Shown in pieces: positions 4,576 to 10,189 of a stretch of 10,189 bases of DNA. A program made the translations under genes and the position numbers. Positions within the stretch are counted from its first letter, which is position 1; every line of letters begins with the position of its first letter. A model generated the notes under the pieces. That model saw only the letters and a program-made list of their open reading frames with translations, searched no databases and was not told the origin of the DNA. Origin of the DNA: Anaerolineaceae bacterium (lineage in GTDB: Bacteria > Chloroflexota > Anaerolineae > Anaerolineales > Anaerolineaceae); the NCBI GenBank assembly GCA_028699715.1, contig JAQVUC010000018.1, positions 1-10,189 of the forward strand, given 5' to 3'.

Positions 4576-5229
4576 CTACAACCCTGCAAAATACTCAATC
4601 ACCTCGTGGGCAGTGTGGCCTTCAAGCGAAGGCAAGACCAGCTCAGCAATACCAACCCGCTCCCGCGGGCCGAGCCCCAAAGCGGGCATACCAGCGGCGT
4701 GAGCTGCCTGAACCCCCGCCAGAGCATCTTCCACCACCAGGCAGTTCTCAGGCGGCAGGTCAAGGGCCTGCGAGGCCAGCAAAAACAAATCAGGCCAGGG
4801 TTTGGAGCGCGCCGGCGAGCTGCCATCAATGATGGCATCAAACATCTCACCAATCTGCAGCTGGTCCAACACCATGGGGGCATTTTTGCTGCTGCTGACG
4901 ATTGCCTGCTTCAGCCCCAGCCGCCTGATCTCCTCAACTATCTCCAACGCTCCTGGCAGCAGGTCGGCAGAGGTCATCTGGCGCACCAGGTCGATATAGT
5001 AGCCGTTTTTGCGTTCCATCATCTCCTGGGCTTGCTCCTCAGTCACCTGCCTGCCCTTAAGCAGAAGGTTGAGCGATTCGCGCCGGGAGACGCCGCGCAG
5101 GGCTTCGTTGTCCTCGCGGGTGAAGAGGATGCCTTCTTCTTCTGCCAGTCGTTTCCAGCCCAGGTAGTGCAACTCGGATGTGTCGGTCAGAACGCCGTCA
5201 AGGTCAAACAAAAAGGCTTTGATGATCAC
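4576..5229 (-). CDS. pgmB: Beta-phosphoglucomutase (HAD superfamily)
   Basis: This 217-residue protein converts beta-D-glucose 1-phosphate to glucose 6-phosphate in the cytoplasm, feeding the GH65 product into glycolysis. HAD motifs are in order: FDLDGVLTDT (8-17) with nucleophile Asp9 and acid/base Asp11; His21 at the place of the hinge histidine of the Lactococcus enzyme; LRGVSRRESL (44-53), the substrate-specificity segment typical of beta-phosphoglucomutase; VSSSKNA (111-117); Lys143 in SKPWPD; and VVEDALAG (165-172) with metal-binding Glu167/Asp168. Length matches the family. It begins with GTG (5229-5227), which shares bases with the TGA of the GH65 gene (GTGA, 4-nt overlap), implying translational coupling. 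An ATG start is not available at this position. The HAD class is certain, and the specific activity is strongly supported by motifs and by the GH65 neighbour. Confidence 0.93.
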   Translation of the reverse strand: MIIKAFLFDLDGVLTDTSELHYLGWKRLAEEEGILFTREDNEALRGVSRRESLNLLLKGRQVTEEQAQEMMERKNGYYIDLVRQMTSADLLPGALEIVEEIRRLGLKQAIVSSSKNAPMVLDQLQIGEMFDAIIDGSSPARSKPWPDLFLLASQALDLPPENCLVVEDALAGVQAAHAAGMPALGLGPRERVGIAELVLPSLEGHTAHEVIEYFAGL

Positions 5230-7397
5230 GATTGTTCCTCCTGGGCGCGGATATCGACCAGCTGTTCCTGACCGCGCCAGACAAATTTAAATTGAAGGCG
5301 CTTCCAATGAGCCGGCAAATGAGGTTTGACATACCAATAATCATCCTCAACGCGCAGCCCGCCAAAGCCGAAAACAGCCGCTTGCCACAAACCACCTGCA
5401 GATGCGCCGTGGATACCATCGCTGGCATTGCCGCGCACGTCTTCGATGTCAGCCCGGGCGGCGCGCATGAAGTTTTCGTAAGCGTCTGCCTGGCTGCCCA
5501 GGCGGGTGGCCATGATGGCCTGGATGGAAGGACCCAGCGAAGAGCCGAAGGTCAGGTCGGTGCGGGGGGTGTAATAATCGTAGTTTGCCTGGATGGTCTC
5601 GTGGGAGAACAACTCGGGCAGCAGGTACATCAGCATCATCACATCGGGTTGCTTGAGCACCTGGGAGGCATTAGCGCCTTCGATGCCCAAAATAGACTGG
5701 ACCGATTCGGTGCGCGGGTCAAAGTCACTGGCCAGCGCGTCAACACGTTGAAAATAGCCGCCGAACTGCTCGATCAAGCCCTGGTTGTTCTCGCCCGGGC
5801 AATAGAGCTGGTCTGCCATGGTGGCCCAGTCGGCCAGGCTTTGTTCATCCACACCAAGTTTGGTGAAGAGCAAACTGGCAGCTTGAGCGTCGTAGGTTTT
5901 GAGCCACTCAGCCAGCGCTACAGCCGTGTGCAGATGCCAGCGGGTCAGGTAGTTAGTGAAGGCGTTGTCATCCACATGGTCATGATATTCGTCCGGACCG
6001 ATGACGTTGCTGAGGTGATACTGGCTCGTTTGCGGGTTCCACTCCAGGCGCGAAGCCCAGAATTTGGCACTATCGAGGATGACCTCAGCTCCGCGCTGTG
6101 CCATAAAAGCATCATCACCACTTAATCGCCAGTATTGGACAATGGCAAAGGCGATATCTGAGGAGATGTGGATCTCAATGTCGCCAGTCCAGATACGAAT
6201 AAGGCTTTTTCGGTCCGCGGGGTCTGGCACCCAGGTTGGGGTCACTTCGCGACCGTCGCCGGCACTTTCCCAGGGGAATTGCGCGCCCTGGAAGCCTCCT
6301 TCAAGCGCTTTTTCGCGCGCTCCCGGCAAATTATGGTAGCGGTAGGAAAGCAGGTTCCTGGCGATCTCGGGGCGGGTGAAGGTGAAGAAAGGCAGCATGA
6401 AAATCTCGGTGTCCCAGAAGGCATGCCCGTGATAGCCATAGCCGCTGAGCGTTTTAGCGCCAATGTTGACCTGCTCGTCAGTGCGGGGGGCGGCGATGAG
6501 CAGGTGGTAGATGCTGAAACGCAGCGCCAGCTGAGCTTCCGCATCGCCTTCGATCAAAACGTCGTTTCGGTCCCACTCTTTTTGCCAGGCTTGCTCATTG
6601 GCAGCGTAGGCAGCCTCCCAGGGCTCCTGCGCCATCTCTGCCAAAATTGAAAGAGAACCGCTTTTGGGGTCCTCGCACTCGCGTGAGGTGCAGAGCGAGC
6701 TGAATTTTTCGAAATAGATGGTCTGACCGGTTTCGGCCTGACAGCTCGTGCAGATCGAGGGCATTTTGACTACGTTGGGCATTAAAATTTCGGCCTCACT
6801 GCCTCCGCTGAAAAACACTTTTTGCGCCATGGCAGCTTCGATCTTGGTGGCTGAGGTCTGCAGGCGCAACCAAATCGACCCGTCTTCCACGCCCTGGTCC
6901 AGCCAGTTCCACTGCTGGTAACGCATGGTATCGGTTCCGGCATCCAGGCGGCTTTCGATCCTGACCTCGCCAGAATAATTTTCGGGGGTGATCAAAACCC
7001 GCTGGCAAAGCAGGTGCTGGTTAGCCAGGCTGGCAAATCGGGAAAAGATGAGCTTGCTGACGTGCCCCTGGGGGCTTTCCCAGCGCACAAAGCGGGTAAG
7101 CACACCGTTGTGCAAATTCAACCTGCGGCGGTACTCCAGCAGCTTGCCTTCAGCCAGGCTGAAACGCTCACCAGCCAGGATGATATCCAGTGCCGTCCAA
7201 TCCGGAAAGTTGACCAGGTGGGTGAAGACGACCGGAACGTCATCAAAAACTCCGTGGACAAAGGTGGTGCGTTGTTCGCCCGGGTAGTGCTCATCAAAAG
7301 TTGCCCTTGTTCCCACATAGCCATTGCCCTGGGTCAGGGCGGTCTCAAAATGGCGCAGTCGCTTGGGGTCAAAAGAGTTTTCGGTGATCTTCCACAT
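5226..7397 (-). CDS. GH65 family alpha-glucoside phosphorylase (maltose/kojibiose/nigerose/trehalose-type)
   Basis: This 723-residue enzyme cleaves an alpha-glucosidic bond with phosphate and inversion, giving beta-D-glucose 1-phosphate. The layout is that of GH65: an N-terminal beta-sandwich (about 1-260, beginning WKITENSFDP and ALTQGNGYVGTRA), a linker, an (alpha/alpha)6 catalytic barrel (about 285-670), and a short C-terminal beta region. Catalytic Glu470 lies in IGPDEYHDHVDDNAFTNY (466-483). Other hallmarks are FWDTEIFMLPFF (327-338), KQPDVMMLMYLLP (582-594; the family usually has KQAD) and DGIHGASAGGLWQA (660-673), part of the phosphate site. It starts at ATG 7397; GAGGAG lies 12 nt upstream, longer than usual, but the N-terminus aligns with the family. 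It sits 28 nt after GH130 and overlaps pgmB by 4 nt. Acceptor specificity is set mainly by the loop after Glu470 and cannot be read off with confidence. Hydrolase activity is unlikely given pgmB next door. Confidence 0.92.
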   Translation of the reverse strand: MWKITENSFDPKRLRHFETALTQGNGYVGTRATFDEHYPGEQRTTFVHGVFDDVPVVFTHLVNFPDWTALDIILAGERFSLAEGKLLEYRRRLNLHNGVLTRFVRWESPQGHVSKLIFSRFASLANQHLLCQRVLITPENYSGEVRIESRLDAGTDTMRYQQWNWLDQGVEDGSIWLRLQTSATKIEAAMAQKVFFSGGSEAEILMPNVVKMPSICTSCQAETGQTIYFEKFSSLCTSRECEDPKSGSLSILAEMAQEPWEAAYAANEQAWQKEWDRNDVLIEGDAEAQLALRFSIYHLLIAAPRTDEQVNIGAKTLSGYGYHGHAFWDTEIFMLPFFTFTRPEIARNLLSYRYHNLPGAREKALEGGFQGAQFPWESAGDGREVTPTWVPDPADRKSLIRIWTGDIEIHISSDIAFAIVQYWRLSGDDAFMAQRGAEVILDSAKFWASRLEWNPQTSQYHLSNVIGPDEYHDHVDDNAFTNYLTRWHLHTAVALAEWLKTYDAQAASLLFTKLGVDEQSLADWATMADQLYCPGENNQGLIEQFGGYFQRVDALASDFDPRTESVQSILGIEGANASQVLKQPDVMMLMYLLPELFSHETIQANYDYYTPRTDLTFGSSLGPSIQAIMATRLGSQADAYENFMRAARADIEDVRGNASDGIHGASAGGLWQAAVFGFGGLRVEDDYWYVKPHLPAHWKRLQFKFVWRGQEQLVDIRAQEEQS

Positions 7398-7425
7398 AGC
7401 AGTTATAGTCTCCTCAAAGGAATAA

Positions 7426-8346
7426 TTAGTTGTTCAAGGCATAGTCGAGCAAATCATCCAGGCGGGCGGTGGCCAGACCGACCACATGGTCAGCAGCACC
7501 ATAGTATACATAAACTTCGTTATTTACAACAACATTTGCTCCGGAAAAGACCACATTGGGCACATCTCCGCGTATCTCCCAGATCTCCCGGGGATAAAAA
7601 ATTGAGCTCGAAGGACGGGCTATGATTTTGGTGGGGTCTTCCAGGTCCAATAAACACAGACCCAGGCTGTAGACGTGCGATTGGTCATAGGCATGGTAGA
7701 TCATCAACCAGCCCTGCTCGGTTTTGATGGGCACGCCGCCGCTGCCGATACGTTTGGATTCCCAGCGGTTCTCCGCGCGGGGTCCGAAAATAGGCTGCAT
7801 GTCCTCCTCAGGCCAGTCGCGCAGGTCCCGGGAGCGCGCCAGCCAGATTTGGGGCGGGCGCCGGTGCAGGCTGATAAATTTTCCGCCAATTTTTTCGGGG
7901 AAAAGGACGTGATCCTTGTTGTCCTCGCCGGTCACAAGGGGCCCGATGCGTTCCCAGTCACGAAGGTTGCTGCTCTTGGCGAACATGGGTGTGACGCTGC
8001 CGCCCAGATGAGTGGGCGGGAAGCCGGGCAATGGGCGCTTACCGTAGGCGGTGTAAGCCATGTAGAAAATCCCGTCGATCTCAGTAATACGCGGATCTTC
8101 AATGCCCCGGGCGTCAAAATCGTCCTGGGGAGAGAAGACCGGCTGGGGATCGCGGGTGAAATTGATACCATCGGTCGAATGGGCGTAGCCAAGCCGGCTG
8201 ACCCAATCGAGCCCTTGTGCCCGGTAGAGCATGTGAAACTCGCCCTGATGGTGGACCACAGCCGGGTTAAAGACGTTGTAGGTCTCCCAGGTGGAGGTCG
8301 GGTCAGGCAAAAGGATGGGATTGGCATTGTGTCTGAATAATTCCAT
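7426..8346 (-). CDS. GH130 family beta-mannoside phosphorylase or mannosidase
   Basis: This 306-residue five-bladed propeller protein has the GH130 hallmarks: FNPAVV (26-31), MLYRA (39-43), GIEDPRI (81-87) with the likely catalytic Asp84, [13 protein letters not shown] (160-172), [11 protein letters not shown] (199-209), IYHAYD (216-221) and YYGAAD (281-286). GH130 enzymes phosphorolyse beta-mannosyl bonds to alpha-mannose 1-phosphate; some subfamilies lack the phosphate-binding basic residues and hydrolyse beta-1,2-mannosides instead. Basic residues are present here (Arg42, Arg162/163, Lys198, Arg199, His218), which favours a phosphorylase, but assigning a subfamily needs an alignment. There is no signal peptide, so it acts on imported sugar in the cytoplasm. 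It starts at ATG 8346 with a weak AAGG site; the gene before it ends 17 nt upstream and GH65 follows after 28 nt. Confidence 0.9.
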   Translation of the reverse strand: MELFRHNANPILLPDPTSTWETYNVFNPAVVHHQGEFHMLYRAQGLDWVSRLGYAHSTDGINFTRDPQPVFSPQDDFDARGIEDPRITEIDGIFYMAYTAYGKRPLPGFPPTHLGGSVTPMFAKSSNLRDWERIGPLVTGEDNKDHVLFPEKIGGKFISLHRRPPQIWLARSRDLRDWPEEDMQPIFGPRAENRWESKRIGSGGVPIKTEQGWLMIYHAYDQSHVYSLGLCLLDLEDPTKIIARPSSSIFYPREIWEIRGDVPNVVFSGANVVVNNEVYVYYGAADHVVGLATARLDDLLDYALNN

Positions 8347-8363
8347 GAATAATTACCTTTTAT

Positions 8364-9005
8364 TTATAAATTTTGGGTGGGTGAGCTATTTTTGCCAGCT
8401 CTGAGCGGTTCCAGCTGGTCATTGACCGCGTAATTGCCTGCCAGAGCCAAAAAAACGGCTCCATACATGATGCTGAGCGCAAACGCGAGTGTTGCCAAGG
8501 CAAAAAATGCCAAAAGGGATAAACCCAATAAAAATGAAAAGCTAAGATTTCTGCCGATCATCAAGGCGCTGTTGCGCAGCGCCTGGCCTACTTTCATCTG
8601 CTCCTGCTCAAACAAAAAGGGCAGCGCGAAGAATTGGAGCAAAAACCAGCCCAGCCCGACCGCTATGTAGAGCCCCTGAAGAAATGAGCCCAGATTCATA
8701 TCCATAGCGTTGCTGACCAGGTAATAGTTGACCCCCAGCAAGCCAACCACAACCAGGTTGACCACGCCCCAGCGCCAACCAACCCCCCAGGAGCGTTTGA
8801 AGGCACGCCAGAAGTCGTTGTGGTCGGTGACTTCACCATGAACAATACGGTTTGCGTAAGCATGCAAAGCCAGCGTGGCAGGAGGACCCGGGATGATCAG
8901 CAGGTTGGCGACGATCCACAGGGAATTCACCACCAACATGGTCCACAGGTCCTCCCAAATTTCCTTGAGGGAACGGCGATAGATGGAGGGTATCTTTTTT
9001 ATCAC
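8364..9005 (-). CDS. DUF624/YesL-like integral membrane protein
   Basis: This 213-residue hydrophobic protein has about five membrane helices (roughly 20-38, 76-97, 108-131, 153-178 and 179-192). The N-terminal SLKEIWEDLWTMLVVN and the IIPGPPATLAL segment (37-47) resemble the DUF624 (YesL) family, which is found almost only beside ABC sugar transport genes in Gram-positive bacteria and Chloroflexota. No catalytic motif is visible and the function of the family is unknown; an accessory role in sugar uptake or its control is a guess from context. The start is GTG (9005-9003), supported by AGAGGA 7 nt upstream; there is no nearby in-frame ATG. It lies 12 nt after the MalG-like gene and 17 nt before GH130, so it is part of the operon. 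Confidence 0.75.
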   Translation of the reverse strand: MIKKIPSIYRRSLKEIWEDLWTMLVVNSLWIVANLLIIPGPPATLALHAYANRIVHGEVTDHNDFWRAFKRSWGVGWRWGVVNLVVVGLLGVNYYLVSNAMDMNLGSFLQGLYIAVGLGWFLLQFFALPFLFEQEQMKVGQALRNSALMIGRNLSFSFLLGLSLLAFFALATLAFALSIMYGAVFLALAGNYAVNDQLEPLRAGKNSSPTQNL

Positions 9006-9017
9006 CGTTTTTCCTCT

Positions 9018-9917
9018 TTAGCCCTTGATGCCTGCGTAAGCGACACCTTCAATGTAGTATCTGCTGAAGATGAAGAACAGAATCAAGACCGGGATAGCGT
9101 TAAACATGGCACCGACCAAAGTCAGGTTCCATTGCGATTTATACTGCTGCTGGAAGATACTCAAAGCAACGTTCAGCACGTATTTGTCCGGTGTATTCAA
9201 GTACAGCAAAGGCTGCATAAATGAATTCCACATGGATTGGAACTGCAGGATCAAAACCGTCAGGATGGCTGGTTTTGCCAACGGCAGGATGACAGTCCTG
9301 AAAATCTGCATATAGGTGGCGCCATCGATGATGGCAGCCTCTTCCAGGTCGACTGGAATGGAGCGGAAGAAGGAGGTGAGCGTGAAAATACTCCCCGCGC
9401 TCACCAAACCTGGCAATATCAAGGACCAGAAGGAGTTGATCAACTGCAATTTGGTCATCAAGACATAAGCCGGGATGAGCGTGACCGCTCCGGGGATCAT
9501 CATGGTCGCCAACATGAAGTTGAAGACTGCGTCTCTGCCGGCAAACTTCAGACGTGAAAAGGCAAAGGCCGCCATCGATCCAAAGGCCGCCTGGGCCACC
9601 GCCACGGTCACAGACAGAAAGGCCGTGTTAAACAGCCAGCGTGGAAAAGTGCCGCCTGCCCCCAGGTCCGTGTTCCAGACCCTGGCCCAGTTATCCCAGC
9701 GCCAGACCTCTGGCAAAAACTTGGGGGGATAGGACAGGATCTCCTGGTCAGTTTTTACAGTACCCAGGAAAGCCATAATAAACGGCAGAAGCATGATCAA
9801 CCCGATGGCGATCAAGAGCAGATATCGGAAAAATGCTTTGATCACATTCTCGGTAACTGCCTGACTGTGAGATTTGACCTTGATAGGTGTAATGTTGTCT
9901 TTTGTTGTTACAGTCAT
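9018..9917 (-). CDS. ABC sugar transporter permease, MalG/UgpE-like (CUT1 family)
   Basis: This 299-residue inner-membrane permease forms, with the MalF-like partner, the channel of a carbohydrate ABC importer of the CUT1 class, which handles oligosaccharides and glycerol phosphates. About six membrane helices are visible (near 31-52, 96-118, 131-152, 163-183, 216-236 and 267-286). The cytoplasmic coupling loop that contacts the ATPase has the EAA signature EEAAIIDGATYMQIF (192-206) followed by ILP. The C-terminus GVAYAGIKG is the usual end of MalG-type subunits. A near-perfect AGGAGG lies 6 nt before ATG 9917 and overlaps the stop region of the MalF-like gene, 10 nt away. Neither an ATPase gene nor a binding-protein gene is in the window; CUT1 systems often share an ATPase encoded elsewhere. 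Substrate is inferred from the downstream GH65/GH130 enzymes. Confidence 0.93.
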   Translation of the reverse strand: MTVTTKDNITPIKVKSHSQAVTENVIKAFFRYLLLIAIGLIMLLPFIMAFLGTVKTDQEILSYPPKFLPEVWRWDNWARVWNTDLGAGGTFPRWLFNTAFLSVTVAVAQAAFGSMAAFAFSRLKFAGRDAVFNFMLATMMIPGAVTLIPAYVLMTKLQLINSFWSLILPGLVSAGSIFTLTSFFRSIPVDLEEAAIIDGATYMQIFRTVILPLAKPAILTVLILQFQSMWNSFMQPLLYLNTPDKYVLNVALSIFQQQYKSQWNLTLVGAMFNAIPVLILFFIFSRYYIEGVAYAGIKG

Positions 9918-9927
9918 GTCAGTCCTC

Positions 9928-10189
9928 CTAATACATCTCTGTACCCTTGGTCAGGATACGTCGTTGCAGGAATGTGAGCGCGAAGATGATAGCCGCCAGG
10001 ATAAAGGCCAGGGCTGAAGCGTAACCCATGGTGATGGGTCCGTTCACACCCAGAGCTTCGGTGAAGATCAGGTAAACCGGGGTCAAGGAGGTATTGAGCG
10101 GTCCACCGGAGGTCGCCAGGCAAACCTGGTCAAAGACCTGCAGCGTGACGATGGTCCCCAAAACAACGATCATCATCGTGATTGGTTTC
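9928..10189 (-). CDS. ABC sugar transporter permease, MalF/UgpA-like, C-terminal part (cut by window edge)
   Basis: Only the last 86 codons are visible; the frame is open to the right edge (the reading enters as KPITMMIVVLGT), so the true start lies outside. The segment has the MalF-type pattern: a membrane helix with TLQVFDQVCLATSGGPLNTS (conserved FD and GGP), then a final helix (about ASALAFILAAIIFALTFLQRR) and a short polar tail. It stops at TAG (9930-9928), 10 nt before the MalG-like ATG, so the two are translated from one message and should form a heterodimer. Confidence 0.88.
   Translation of the reverse strand, partial: KPITMMIVVLGTIVTLQVFDQVCLATSGGPLNTSLTPVYLIFTEALGVNGPITMGYASALAFILAAIIFALTFLQRRILTKGTEMY

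Noticed and set aside
4490-4702. Small plus-strand frame across the right end of the element into pgmB
   Set aside because: It starts in the terminal inverted repeat and runs antisense into the 3' end of pgmB; no domain.
4606-5271. 221-codon plus-strand frame opposite pgmB
   Set aside because: It is antisense to a complete HAD enzyme with all catalytic motifs; its translation has no recognisable features.
5232-6125. 297-codon plus-strand frame opposite the GH65 gene
   Set aside because: It is a shadow of the GH65 reading frame in a GC-rich region; the GH65 frame holds the catalytic motifs.
7675-8340. 221-codon plus-strand frame opposite GH130
   Set aside because: It is antisense to a complete GH130 gene, with no domain and no operon context.

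Overview
The window looks like chromosomal DNA of an anaerobic or facultative, probably Chloroflexota/Anaerolineae-like bacterium. This is an inference from the mix of Ccm-type cytochrome maturation, a multiheme cytochrome, sugar-phosphorolysis genes next to ABC sugar permeases, and mid-range GC with some GTG/TTG starts. No marker gene fixes the taxon. Every main coding region reads through without a frameshift.

Left part (1-1150, minus strand): cytochrome c maturation genes. ccmE (601-1089) is followed by ccmF, which runs off the left edge. CcmE is the rare CxxxY variant in which a cysteine replaces the usual haem-binding histidine.

Next part (1252-3977, plus strand): divergent from ccmEF, a consensus -35/-10 promoter drives a two-gene redox unit. 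The first gene is an exported five-haem c-type cytochrome with C-terminal EF-hand-like loops. The second is a membrane flavocytochrome of the ferric reductase/NADPH oxidase type, with two haem b sites plus FAD and NAD(P) domains. A strong intrinsic terminator closes the unit. The Ccm genes would supply haem attachment for the cytochrome, and the flavocytochrome could pass electrons across the membrane to it (inference).

Middle part (3820-4575): about 750 bases without a credible gene but rich in structure. It holds an array of seven degenerate 18-bp units that runs into the terminator. After it comes a roughly 534-bp element (3985-4518) with 24-bp terminal inverted repeats, internal direct repeats, a perfect 21-bp inverted repeat and several long hairpins. 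It looks like a non-autonomous mobile or dispersed palindromic element.

Right part (4576-10189, minus strand, read right to left): one compact sugar operon. The order is MalF-like permease (partial at the right edge), MalG-like permease, DUF624/YesL-like membrane protein, GH130 mannoside phosphorylase/mannosidase-family enzyme, GH65 alpha-glucoside phosphorylase, and beta-phosphoglucomutase. Gaps are 10 to about 30 nt, with a 4-nt GTGA overlap at the last junction. The logic is uptake of an oligosaccharide, then phosphorolysis to beta-glucose 1-phosphate (GH65) and possibly mannose 1-phosphate (GH130), then conversion of beta-glucose 1-phosphate to glucose 6-phosphate. The operon promoter and the substrate-binding protein gene, if present, lie outside the window.
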